Shown here piece by piece: positions 27,051-37,849 of a DNA stretch of 64,000 nucleotides. Location of the stretch: NCBI RefSeq assembly GCF_022458985.1, contig NC_061771.1, positions 22,207,501-22,271,500 of the forward strand. The letters are read 5' to 3'. The notes under the pieces were generated by a model. The model was not told the origin of the DNA, did no database searches, and worked only from the letters and a program-made list of their open reading frames with translations. Position 1 is the stretch's first letter. Each line of letters starts with the position of its first letter. The DNA is from Mugil cephalus. Its lineage: Eukaryota > Chordata > Actinopteri > Mugiliformes > Mugilidae. The position numbers and the translations under genes were made by a program.

Positions 27051-27369
27051 TTTCTTTCCACTTCCTGCTTCACTTTCAACAATGACGACTGAAACTTTCA
27101 CCGAAGACGACTCGTACAAGTGTTCGTTCAGTTAACCTTTGCTCGATCTGTTCCATCTCCACTGGGCCAAAACAATCAATTCAAAAACTGAGGAGCTCCA
27201 GAAGAGGCCAGAAATACTAAAGCGGAAACACCGGAGAAAAGACACAGCACCAACTAGCGTTTGGTGTTTTATATAAATGTCTCACACCGGTATTGGCTAC
27301 GTGCGTAGGTTACGCTATCAAAGTAGTAGTACCTTAAAACCTTACAGCGACCTCAGCTGGCACACACAG

Positions 27370-27612
27370 ACGGAAAGTGTTTGTGCCAGGGTCCGTCATC
27401 GCCTCCATTTTCTGTTTGGCTTCTGTAAAAACATTATGCATATTTTCTACAGAGCTGCCATAGACTCCATAGACACATTATTAGTTATGGCATCACCTGC
27501 TGGTTCAACAGTAAAGTACAAATCTTGGATCAACTCCCTGGTGAAGCACTGCAGTGATGCCCTCTTGTCCAAGACAAATTTCTCCCACGGGAGACAAATG
27601 AAGAAACCTTGA
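27370..27612 (+). pseudogene. Non-LTR retrotransposon reverse-transcriptase relic
   Basis: A short plus-strand frame reads RLHFLFGFCKN, then HIFYRAAIDSIDTL, then STVKYKSWINSLVKH. This order resembles the RLYFLRRL ... FYxxVVESV ... RxRLxKLIKKA stretch just after the catalytic core of fish LINE reverse transcriptases. No catalytic YADD box or endonuclease is present, so this is a dead fragment. Resemblance judged by eye. Confidence 0.4.
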
Positions 27613-28600
27613 ACCTTCAGTCTTTGAGGAGTGGAATGAAGCAGGAGCACCTGGGAAAAAATAAATAAAACGCTTCGGACGTGCAATGTCGCATGAAAAG
27701 GCCTACAGGTTCAAACCCAGGACTTTCAGGCTGTGAGGTGACATCCCGCCCCGTCCGCCACACGGACATTTTTGTGTCATTACAGAAATATAAAACCTCA
27801 GCTTTATCAAATTTTGTCAGCACATGATGGGAAACATTTTAAAGAACAAATTCCTTTAGAATGAATTAGTGCTTCCTGTAAACCTATTATATTTATTGTC
27901 TGTTGGAGGCATAAAGAGATCACTGTCCCGGACAAAAAAAGGACATAAAAAAAATGATTATCTTCTGTTTTCTGTTAGTAGCAGCAGCATTTTACAGATG
28001 TATCTTGTGACGCCTTGGAGGGGAGCCAACCTCTACATCGGGAACCACTGTAATATTTAACGTAAAAGAGGCTTCAGTGCATTAAGTGAGACCTAAAAGA
28101 ACAAACTCAGTGTTGCCTGTATGACAGTGTTCAAGACATTTTTAAAGAGCGCATTATGATGGTGACAAAAACCAACGCTGAAAGTAAAGATGACTGACTT
28201 ACATGTGTTTCCACGTTGGCAGATTCTCACTCTGCTTACGGGAAGAAATGATGTGAAGGATGTGGTGAAGGAGGACATGAGGGCGGTTGGTTAGAGAGAG
28301 AGAGATAGCACAGCAGATGGAAGTAGATGCTTCTCTGTGGCAACTCCTCAAGGGAACAAGCAAAAGAAGATTTCCCTGTAACTACGAACTGAAATTCCTT
28401 TGTGTCTACGTTCTAAATTCACGCCAGCCAAAATATTACTGATAGTGCTAACGAAGAGCGCAGATACAACTACTTCTGGCAAAGTTTCCATGAGCAGGCC
28501 AAAAGATTAGGTCCAACAAATTAAGGCCTTGGAATTTAACAAGAAGTTGAACCCACTTCTGCAACAAAAGACAATTACATTCCCTGCATCAAACTGTTAT
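27613..28600. other. Gene-free interval
   Basis: AT-rich sequence without a recognisable exon or repeat. An exon is not supported: the open frames are short and have stops in all phases near any splice-like site. Confidence 0.45.
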
Positions 28601-28619
28601 GTTGCTGCAAAACCTATTG

Positions 28620-29345
28620 TACAGTAAATCCTTTTCTATCCATCCCCTCTAGGTATGTGGCAGTTTCCAGCATTTCCAGATGCCTTCTCTGCTTTTCTAT
28701 GCATAGTTAATAGATGCACGCGGCAATGATTTATTTATTTATTTGTATCTATTGTTGCGACGATGGCAATATGTTTTGGCGGACATCAATTTCTCCGAGA
28801 GATTTTGTGCATGTGTTTGTGTGTGCGTTTTGTGTGAGGCAGCCGGCTATGTGAATGGGGTTCAATAATGAGAAATGCTTATCAACCCCGTACAGCTTGT
28901 CAGCTCGCCGCCATTAGGCTGTTACCCCAACAATCCTACAGGTAGGCCAAGAGTGCTCGTATTGATTCCAAATATTCCTATTTGTCCCCGTAGTGGGGAA
29001 GCAATCAGCAGACGGATTTAGTTGATTAGGATTACGGGGAAGTAATTTGCGAGGGAAATAAGTGAGCGCCTATTAATGTCGTCAAATTAGTTTTCTCAAC
29101 ACCTGGCACGAAGTTGCCGTTTGAATGTAAATAACGTGGATGAGGCGGCTTGGTTTTAGGAGGAAAAGCTGCGAGACGTGTTGTGCTGAGGAGGGGAAAG
29201 CGTTCGGCAACGAGGAACACAGCAGCAGCAGGCTTTCCCATCCACGCACATTAATTCAGTCGTTCTCATCAGCGCTGTAAGCCCGGGTGAGGTTTCTTTT
29301 ACAGAGCACTGGGTGGCTTTTGCTGTAGAGGGACGCACTTGAGCA
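28620..29345. promoter_or_regulatory. Possible conserved non-coding block
   Basis: Complex, non-repetitive sequence with balanced composition, containing GCCGCCATTAGGCTG, TAGTTGATTAGGATTACGG, GCCTATTAATGTCGTCAAAT and ACACCTGGCACGAAG. Such homeodomain- and E-box-like clusters without coding potential are typical of developmental enhancers. This is inferred from texture alone. Confidence 0.35.
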
Positions 29346-30690
29346 TAATGCCAACAAGAACCTTGACAATTAGTTAGACAGGGGAGGCTATGTGGGGGCA
29401 GAGAGGCAGCAGGGCAGCCGGCAGAGTAGAGATGTGAATAGAAACCAGAGGGAAAATAGAAGGACGGGAGACTAAAGAGAGGAGGAGGAGCGCATACGTC
29501 AGCCGAGTGACTCTGAAAACTTTTAATTCTTAAATAATAATCTGTGCTTAAGACGAAGTAGATTTAGGTCTTTTTTTTTTCGCTAATGAGACTTATGCTC
29601 AGTATATAACTATAGGACAATCAAGGCCACTTTATTAGTATTTAAACAACTACATCAGAGGCAAAAACTAAACGTAAAACAGTTTCATGATACAGTATGA
29701 CAGCATATTAATCATTAACTGCAGCATTGCTGGTTTGCATTGAGCTGGTTTAGCTAGTTATGAGGCTATTGCTAGCTATTAATAAAAAAAAGCTTATTTA
29801 GTTTATTTATTTACACAAAAATACAAACAAATACAAAATATAGTGAAAGCATTAATAAAATCTTAAAGAAGAAAGGCAAATAAATAAATTAATTATGATC
29901 AGAGCAATGACTGAAGTGTCTGTGATGCCATACTGCATCACAAAGCTAACACACAATAACTGGACACCTTATTTGTTCAAATTTTTTTAAAAAAGATTTG
30001 ACTTCTTTAACACTGTTTTTATTATTTAAAATATAATATAAAACCACAGCAGTCACAAATTTGCACAGAAACAAAAGTAAATTTAATTTATTTTATTTTT
30101 TTTACAGTAACTTAATAGAGCTAAAACGAGGTAGCTAGCAAGCTAAAACAACAGAGTTCACCATGATTTACCATCAATGAAAGGTAGCAGGGAGGACTGA
30201 TTCTTTATCTATTTGTTTACAAGAAGAGTCAGAGTAGAAAACAATTGTTTGTACAGGCGATTTCCACTTCCCTCTTTCACATAAATATATTTATTTTTCC
30301 TTAAAAATTATACAAGCAATTCGTTTTCTATGCCAGGTAGCTAATGAGGCTAATATAGCTAATATAGCCGGCTAAAGGAAAACTACAATAGCAGTAGAAA
30401 CCTCAGCATTTCACTGATGTGGTTAAACGTGTGGGTAAAATTACTTTAAAAACATAAAATGATGACATCAAAAGTTTCCTCTATGTCTCGGAGCGCGTTG
30501 TTCAAGAAAACTCTAAACTTTGGGATGTTTTTTCATGACTTCTGCTGTTAGTGCTGCCTGTCTTTGTAGAGTAGAACAGAAAGTCAAATCAGAATTGTGA
30601 TTGTGTAGTAAAAAGCTGATACGTACATCAGTGTTGGACAAACTCGTCTCATTCTTCTGTTGCTAAATCTGTGTGTTGTTTTTTTTTTAT
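29346..30690. other. Gene-free, AT-rich interval
   Basis: Purine-rich stretch at 29390-29510, then AT-rich DNA with many TTTATTT and AATAAAT words. No exon or known repeat recognised. Confidence 0.45.
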
Positions 30691-30695
30691 TTTTA

Positions 30696-30863
30696 GAAGA
30701 AGACCTTATTGGATTGGACAACAGCTGCCACAGAGGACCGAGGGTGCGACAGTGAAAAGTGTATATGTGATTTTCGGGCGGATGACAGACACACAGAAGG
30801 GGTTCCTTAAGAGGACGCACAGCCTTAACAGGATTGGGAATGGTACCAACCAGCTGTAAGAGG
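30696..30863 (+). other. Candidate non-coding or coding exon of an unassigned transcript
   Basis: A strong acceptor (poly-T then ATTTTTAG at about 30696) is followed by 160 bases of balanced sequence and a consensus donor (AGAG|GTAAGAG at 30863). One frame is open across most of it (RMTDTQKGFLKRTHSLNRI) but stops (TAA) just before the donor. It fits an untranslated or last coding exon, or may be chance. No match recognised. Confidence 0.25.
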
Positions 30864-31258
30864 TAAGAGAGAAAAGAGAAGGGGATGAGAGTCAAAGTGG
30901 GCGGAAGGAGGGGCGGCCGCGCGGGGAGGAGTGTTGTCACTTAGCCACAAAGTTGGCCGAGGACGCGTTTGCGGCAACAGCTTGGGCGAGATGGCTGAGA
31001 GGGATGAAATGCATGTGGAAGAAAGGGAGCGAGCTTTGGGGATGAATGAAGCTGTTAAACACATCATCAAACGCTGCAGGCACAGCAGGGGGCCTTGGGA
31101 TACACCCGTCTGAGGGATGGGTGGTGTGGGTGTGTGCTCGTGTGTGCGCGTATAGTTTTGTATTGGCCTAATAAACCATCCATCTGCAGGGAGAGGAGAG
31201 CAGTGGATGTGAGGAGCGAGCAGGGGGGGTTACAGCACTCTTTATGCTCCATATTTAC

Positions 31259-31271
31259 CCCCCCCCCCCCT
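31259..31271. repeat. Poly-C tract
   Basis: A run of C ahead of TTTCAAATGCCCAG. Confidence 0.85.
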
Positions 31272-31445
31272 TTCAAATGCCCAGACCGACAGATACACAG
31301 TCCTGCCCAGAGGTTCTTTGATGCCTGTCGATACCGCTGCGTGATGATGTCATACGGCAGAAAGCTTGGGAGGGAGGCATGATCAAAGCAGAGAGGGAGG
31401 GATGAAGACGCAGGAGAGGATATCCAAGACAACAACGGGACAAAG

Positions 31446-31625
31446 ATGGCGACGGCTTCTGCAATGGGACGTCCACTGGCGTCCAGACCTCCGCATCACC
31501 GCGACGAGCCCAGGCCTCGGAGCGAGGCCGCCCCCGTCCCTTATTCTGACGGGATGACCACCAGCACGACACACTGGAACCACCAAGCCAACCTCAGCCA
31601 CCATCACTACCGCCGGGCTAGCACG
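31446..31625 (+). CDS. Unassigned candidate first coding exon (60 codons)
   Basis: ATG in a good context (AAAGATGGCG) opens exactly 60 codons that end at a consensus donor (GCACG|GTAAGC), so the exon would be phase 0. The peptide is rich in Arg, Pro, Ser, Thr and His (MATASAMGRPLASRPPHH at the start, NLSHHHYRRAST at the end), GC-rich compared with its surroundings, and not low-complexity. I do not recognise it. A possible continuation is 35606-35702, which has an acceptor in the same phase. No further exons were found before axin1, so either the rest lies far away or this is chance. Confidence 0.33.
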
Positions 31626-31799
31626 GTAAGCTCTCCGTCTACCTCAGCCGTCCCTCCGCCGCATCAAAAACCCCTCAACGCCCCGATGTCTGGTTACCAT
31701 CCCTTCCATCCCGAGCATTTATCACGACTTGTCGTGTTTTCTAATAACGCATTCTCTACCCATTTTCCCTTCTTTTTCCCCTGCCCTTTCATCATGGTC

Positions 31800-32400
31800 T
31801 TTTTTTTGGCCGTTAATATAGGCCTCTCTTTGCCATCAAAGGCAGCACATCAATTGCTTTGACTCCCAAGTGTATGTGTGAGGGTGAAGGGGAGAAAGGG
31901 AGAGAGGAGAAAAAAGAACAACACCATGTATCAAAGATCAAGGCACGCTTTCATGCCTGGTTTCGGCCTTAGTTGGGTCTTGCTTTCCATCATCTTTGCA
32001 TCCTCCCTGTTCTAGGGCTTCGCGGCGCTCTCTCCGAGAAAAACCTTCGACGATTCCTCCCCGACCCCTCGGCGGGTCCAAATTCTACGCATACGCTTAA
32101 AGAACATGAAATCAGACACTTTTGCGGGGAAGCAAAGATTTTTTTTTTTTTCTGATTTTTCTTTGAGAATGTTCTGCAGCTCGCAGGCTACCGGGCCACA
32201 GCTCTGCACCGATGATGACAATACGTGAAACAATATTTGAATAAGCAGCAGGAGGGCAGCCAGCTAATCCACTGTGGCTAATCCAGTATTGGTGCAGGCC
32301 ATATTGGTAGCTGGAGTATTCAACCCCATCACAATACACATCAGCAGGACGCCATGGCAGATATACTGACACTCTTACTGCAGGCATGGCTGGGAAAGGC
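31800..32400. promoter_or_regulatory. Possible regulatory block with TCF/LEF-like sites
   Basis: CCATCAAAGGC (31833-31843; reverse CCTTTGATGG) fits the TCF/LEF consensus well, and a second ATCAAAG lies at 31930-31936. CTTTGAC at 31858 is a partial match. The block is non-repetitive, without coding signals, and lies 8-9 kb upstream of the axin1 start. Isolated 7-mers are common, so this is a suggestion only. Confidence 0.25.
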
Positions 32401-32405
32401 CGGCA

Positions 32406-32482
32406 GATGGATGGATGGATGGATAGTTGGATGAACGGGCTGGTGCATAAATGATAGAGATAGATAGATGGATGGATGGATG
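32406..32482. repeat. (GGAT)n / (GATA)n microsatellite
   Basis: GGATGGATGGATGGATAG units, a short unique stretch, then AGATAGATAGATGGATGGATG. Confidence 0.85.
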
Positions 32483-32859
32483 GAAAACCTTCGTAGTGAC
32501 ACTACCCCTTCTTTGTTTCATATATCGTCTCATCCTCGTATTTTAAGCAAAAGAAAAATATAGAGAGAGAATTGTGTAATTAAAAGAGAAAAGAGACGAT
32601 GGACATTCACAGCTCTGTGATCATGTTTATCTATAATTTTATGATAAACGCAAGGCACTAACAAACCGGCGAAGTGTCGCAATCGCAGTAAGCTGAGGAT
32701 ACGACAAACTCGCCAAAAAGATCCAGCGCTCGAAATCTTCCATATCTTCTCTTTTTTTTTTGTAACTTTTAATGCAGCCAAACAAAAAAATACTTGTCTC
32801 CAATTAATTTTCTCAAAGAGCAGAGGTCTGTTTCTCTTTCAAGGGGTGTATAATGAAGA

Positions 32860-33085
32860 TTTCACTCCCTGTGAGCATCTAAATGGGTCTTTGTGCTGGG
32901 AGGCCCCCAAGAGATAAGCCTGTTTCTGACAGGCCTCCGTACAGACGCCCAAATCTGCTCTGGCAGCTGGAACAAAGGGACCCCTGAGCTGGACCGGCAC
33001 GCTGACAAAAAGCAGCGTCGCGGTCGTCGAAGGAGGCCGCCTCAATTTGAGATTTATTAATCTAATCTTGTCTTCGCTGGAAATT
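32860..33085. promoter_or_regulatory. Possible conserved non-coding block
   Basis: Balanced, unique sequence such as GAGATAAGCCTGTTTCTGAC, GGCAGCTGGAACAAAGGGAC and CGCCTCAATTTGAGATTTAT, bounded on both sides by AT-rich DNA. No open frame with splice sites fits. Enhancer-like by texture only. Confidence 0.3.
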
Positions 33086-33977
33086 GTTGTTTTTATTGCA
33101 TTCTTTACAGTAATGGAAGAGATTTACGTCTTTTTTCTCTGTATTTTTATTTTATTTTATTTTTTTTAACTGGAATAGTGACATTCAGTTTGCTGTGATG
33201 GTCGGCTGATCGTATGAGCGGCCACTCATCTGTCAGTGACGTTGTAATTAATCGGTATAAGTTGTAACTGGTGTTGCACGTGATACACGTTTCAGCTTGT
33301 TAGCGGTAGGATTCTTTTTATTCAGGAGTCTCCTGGAATAAAATAAGTTATGGTTAAAAACAAAAAAAAAAGAGAAACAAAACATTATATGTTATTTTTA
33401 AATTATTGTTTTATATAACACTACATAGAATATATGATTTATTATATTATATGATGTTTTATCATATTCTTGTCTTAGTATAGTTCAAGAAACACCCCAG
33501 ATGAAGGCTATTTATGGACTTTTTACATAAGCTGATGCAAAACCATTTTAAGATCTGTAATTTTTTCATCCTGATTTTCTATACGTTGACTTCGCTCTTG
33601 ACATCAAACTGTATTTTTGCAAACTACCTACCACCCAGTTTACGTTTCTGACATTCAACTCCCGTCCTACGAGCATTCAGTTGTTAAAAAGAGTCGGGAA
33701 GTTGTCAAAAAAAAGCTATATACTGAATATACGCGACATGATCAGTTATGCCCAGTTTGTTCGTGTTTGGACACAGATATAAAAAAAATAAATCCTCAGT
33801 TCATTCTCACGGATTAACAGCGGCTGTTCAACCGCGAGTCCTCGCAGACAGGTTCACTGTGTTCCAGGATTTATGGAAATAAATACTGGTCGGGCCGCGT
33901 GTCCTTGGGCCAGAGACACTGCGGACGAAGTGGCTCTCACTGGTAGCTGAGCACCTTTAGGCAGTAGGCTCCTAAAT

Positions 33978-33994
33978 ATAAGATAGATAGATAC

Positions 33995-34032
<38 letters not shown>
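33978..34032. repeat. (GATA)n microsatellite
   Basis: About 13 GATA units with one ACATAGATA interruption near the left end. Confidence 0.95.
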
Positions 34033-34320
34033 GCATTAGGACCAGGTGTATCACCCCCCTTCCCTCGCGTAATGACCTTTCTTCAACTAAGAGCTCAGAC
34101 CTCGACAACAGCCCCTCGCACACACACACACATACAAAGCCGAGACTCATTATAGATTCATAAGTACCAACATGCCCCCAACCCCTCCTCACCAAGACAT
34201 CATAAAGGTCAAGTTCATCTTCGTCAGTATTCTCCCTCTGTCTCCTTCCCTCTCTCCTCAGTGTCTCTGGGGGCGCCGCAACAACACCAGCCTGTTGCCA
34301 CAGGAACCTGTATGTGCAGG

Positions 34321-34377
34321 TGCAGTGTGTGCGTGTGTGCGTGTGTGTGTGTGCGTCTGGTTGTGTGTGTGTGTGTT
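34321..34377. repeat. Imperfect (GT)n microsatellite
   Basis: GTGTGTGCGTGTGTGC-type run with scattered C interruptions. Confidence 0.85.
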
Positions 34378-34849
34378 GACTGCTGAGAATATTGGCCAAA
34401 GTAATGTGAATACATTTCCATAATAAAGCATGTTTACCCTGGTTGTAAGGTCTGCCAGTCGAACGCGTTGTCATTTTTTTTTTTTTTTTTGAGCGTCTCT
34501 GCTGCCCGTCTTCATTACTGGCCCCTGAACGCCTCCTCTAGATCTCCCGCTGAACAATTTCCACACCGATGGAAGACATTTACATGGTTTTAAAGGTGCA
34601 GACCAAATTGAGTTTTATGCTTAAAGTGTAGCATATTTTAATATGTCGCTGAATTGTATTGCACTCATTGTAAGGGTGGACAATAGTATCTAAGTACTGA
34701 CATTTTAAAAACACTTTATAAGCAAAAATAATTTGAGTCAACTACATTCAGAGGATATTTACACAAATGGAAATGGAAAAAATTCACCACCACCTGCATT
34801 TAATGAAGCAAATAGGAACGAGCCTCCTATTGCATAATTACTGCATGCA

Positions 34850-35575
34850 ATGAGTAGCTTCTCGTTTCTTAAACAACTATGTGGAGAGACACATCCCGTG
34901 GTCGTGGAAAAGATGTTTGAGAAGAGTCAAATCATTGGCATGCATCAAGAAAGGAAAACATCTGAGGAGATTGAAGCAGAAACTACTAAAATTAGTTCAA
35001 GAACTGTCCAATGCTGCATTAAAAACTTGAAGGACGATGGGGAACCATCATCTTTGAGGAAGAAATGTGGTCGGAAAAAGGTCTGATTAAAAGTTTGGTG
35101 AAATCCTATTGAGGAAAAACAACAGTGGAACTCAGGGCTACGTTTAATAGTGAAAGTAAGAACATTTCCACATAAACAACGTGAAGGAAACTCAAGGGAC
35201 TGGGACTGAACAGCTGTGTAGCCTTAAGAAAACCACTAATCGGTGAGGCTAACCGGGAAAAAAAAGGCTTCAATTTGCTAGGGAGCATAAAGAAATAGAG
35301 AATAAGAAGAAGGTCGTGTGGTCTGATGAGTCCAGATTTACTCTGTTCTAGAGTGATGGGGCATCAGGGTAAGAAGAGAGGCAGATGAAGTGATGCCCCC
35401 ATCATGCCTAGTGTCTATTGTACCAGCCTGTGGGGGCAGTGATACGATCTGGGGCTACTACAGTTGCTCAGGTCTAAGTTCAGCAACATTATGGCCGAAT
35501 AATGAATGTACTGAATGACCAGGTTATTACATCTATGGATTTTTTTCTTCCCTGATGACACGGGCATAGTTTCCG
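34850..35575 (+). pseudogene. Broken Tc1-type transposase relic
   Basis: A 78-codon piece (34850-35086) carries a Tc1-like DNA-binding region (MFEKSQIIGMHQ, EIEAETTKISSRTVQ, KKCGRKKV), then stops. Frameshifts follow. The first catalytic aspartate motif is visible as VVWSDESRFTLF at about 35317-35350, followed at once by a TAG stop. Homology ends near GATGACACGGGCATAG (35558-35572), just before the second catalytic aspartate, so the 3' third and right repeat are missing. It belongs to a different Tc1 lineage from the intact copy at 17118 and cannot be active. Confidence 0.8.
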
Positions 35576-35605
35576 AGACTCTTAAATTTATTACTGTTGC
35601 TTCAG

Positions 35606-35702
35606 GTTGCCATGGAGAAGCAGTTCCTCCAGAGACGGGCAGAGACGAGGACAGGTGCCTGGACCTCACCTGAGCCTCCAGACCCTGCGGCCAGGAGGCA
35701 TG
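35606..35702 (+). CDS. Unassigned candidate internal exon
   Basis: Acceptor TTACTGTTGCTTCAG precedes 97 bases, open in the phase that continues the candidate at 31446-31625, ending CATG|GTAATT. The peptide begins VAMEKQFLQRRAETRTGAW. It directly abuts the Tc1 relic. Not recognised; another donor (ACAG|GTGCCT at 35653) is possible. Low confidence. Confidence 0.22.
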
Positions 35703-36270
35703 GTAATTTCACTTCATCTCTTTTTTTAACACGAGGAATGCTCGCATGTTCCCTCTCTGTTCTCCACTATATGTGATTATGTCACTGACTCATGTCTGGT
35801 CCCGCTGCTGTCGCCAGTCTGATTCCCAGTTTTTGTGGACAGTCATATCATCGCTCTTTTAGTTTATTGAAAAAGACAAAGAGCCATGTGGGTCGAATAT
35901 CTTAACCTTGGAGACAGCCAACTGCGGTGAGGACAGAAACAAAGAAACATTTATAATTCCGTGCCAGCTAGCTGAACTCTGTCTCGTGATGACGATCATA
36001 CAGTGTGTTGAGATCAAAAAGCCCCAGAACAGAAGCCTTTTATACTGAGATGGTTTTTATTCTTCTCATTTTTTTTTTATTCCAGTTAAGATTTTAAACT
36101 CACATATGTGCATATCATATACACATACTCTCACGTGACATGTGAAACGCACATGCATGACACGTGTGAATAAGATCCAAAAAAAAGTCCACACTGAGGT
36201 TGTTGTTGTTGTTGAATATGTGGAAGAAATTTGACTTTCAATACACATGTCTATTGGAAACTGTAATGCC
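35703..36270. other. Gene-free interval
   Basis: AT-rich sequence, no exon or repeat recognised apart from short (GTT)n at 36200. Confidence 0.4.
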
Positions 36271-36274
36271 AAAG

Positions 36275-36400
36275 CCTTCCCTCTCTCTCTCTCTCTCTTT
36301 CTCTCTGTCTCTCCCTCCTCTTTTTCTTCCTCTCCCTCCCTCCCTTCCTCCCTCTTTCTCTCCCTTCTCCCTCCTTCCTCCTCTCACATACACTCGCTGA
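36275..36400. repeat. Polypyrimidine tract, (CT)n and CCTCCCT-rich
   Basis: About 125 bases almost entirely C and T, starting with a (CT)n run near 36279-36312. Confidence 0.9.
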
Positions 36401-36597
36401 GAAGCCGGTGGCAGCTCGGTGCTCCTGAGTGACTGACAGCCCGGCGGAGGGGAGTTGATAAGCGGGGATGCTCAGGTGTCTGCAGCGGTGTGACGGTGCT
36501 GCCCCCCGTCCCGTCAGTCCCTCTGCTGCCAACTAGAGATGGGCCCCCCTCTTTTTTTTTTGGAAGAAAAATATAAATAAATAACCGTCTGAGAGGT
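36400..36597 (+). other. Candidate untranslated first exon with splice donor
   Basis: GC-rich sequence after the polypyrimidine tract ends at a consensus donor (CTGAGAG|GTGAGTTG). TGAGTGACTGA puts stops in all three frames, so it would be untranslated. It could be an alternative 5' exon of axin1, which lies 4.2 kb downstream on the same strand. Inferred. Confidence 0.3.
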
Positions 36598-36599
36598 GA

Positions 36600-37845
36600 G
36601 TTGTTGGTTTTTCCTTGAGAAGTGTCTCTCATTCAGGCGGGTTTAATGCCCGGAGCAGAGTGAGCCGCACCTGGTCATGATGTCTGTGGTGCTGTTTCTG
36701 TTTGTGTCCTGACTCGTGGAATATTTTTAGTTTAAATCTGTTTTTATTTATTTATTATTATTATTTTTATCTGTATGTCAGTATGCGTTACAGTCGGCTT
36801 ATCGGAAATCACGTGGTAACTTCTAATCGAAAAGTGAGCGACCGTGTTAGAATATTTTTCATCCTGTCCAATTATGTAATTGCTCGTTCTTGTCGCTGGG
36901 GGCGCTGCTGGGCGGAGTTTACGCTTTACCTGACATAGAACGGCGACGGATAGAAGCGAAACAACCTAAAATCTGCTGTCTGACTGTCTGCTGCAAACCA
37001 CGTTAGCAAATTAGCAATTAGTCGCTTGAGGACGTTGGCATTTCATCGTTTCCAGTTCTGCTTCTGCATTGTGATGAACACTTCTATATTTTGGTGACAT
37101 TCATTAAAATAGTCCCTGTGCCCACATACGAGGACATATTTTTGTTTAAAAAACTACTTCCAGTTCAGAGACGATGCTTATTTATTTATTTATTTTAAAC
37201 GTAGGTCCTAGTAATCACAAATACCTTGGACAAATTGAAAATTTATACCAATTAAAAGCTTGTTAATATTGTTAAAAAATGTGTTTAGATTAAAAAAAAA
37301 ATCAAGTTACTAATAGTCTAAATGAATGTGTTCACTTTAAACGTATGTATTCTTTGTATAAATCCATCAGACTTTTACACTACTTTTATTGTAATGTACT
37401 TTTACTACTATACATTTATACCGTATAGCGGCTGAATGGGAGCTCCTCTGTGTTTATATTTTGAATGTAAAATCTTAACTTACGACTGATATTTTATATG
37501 AAGGTCTCTCCACTTTTAATTAGCCTTATTCAGTTGAGTACAACTTTCACCACTGGGAAGTCTTTCTAAATACAAAATAAAAATCTGCAGAAAGTTACTA
37601 AACTTTACTCAAGTCTGTGTATATATACGTTTCTGATTATTAGAGTTTGCACGACACAGATAGTTGGAGGAAATACTTTAATTTAATATTGCAGATCAGA
37701 GTTAAATAAAAGAATATGAAACGTGATTTAAATAAATTAGATCAAATTTGCTCCACTGCATCAAAACGCTGCATCAGTAGTGATAATCCAATCATAGGAT
37801 ATGTCATCATGTAACAACTGACGAGGCCATGTTGTATAACACACA
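36600..37845. other. Gene-free, AT-rich interval
   Basis: No exon or named repeat. Dominated by AT-rich words; the ORFs are short and without splice signals. Confidence 0.45.
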
Positions 37846-37849
37846 GTTC

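Noticed and set aside
33854-34474. 206-codon minus-strand open frame
   Set aside because: Much of it is translated GATA and CA microsatellite (IYLSIYLS and HTHTHT runs); no real protein features.
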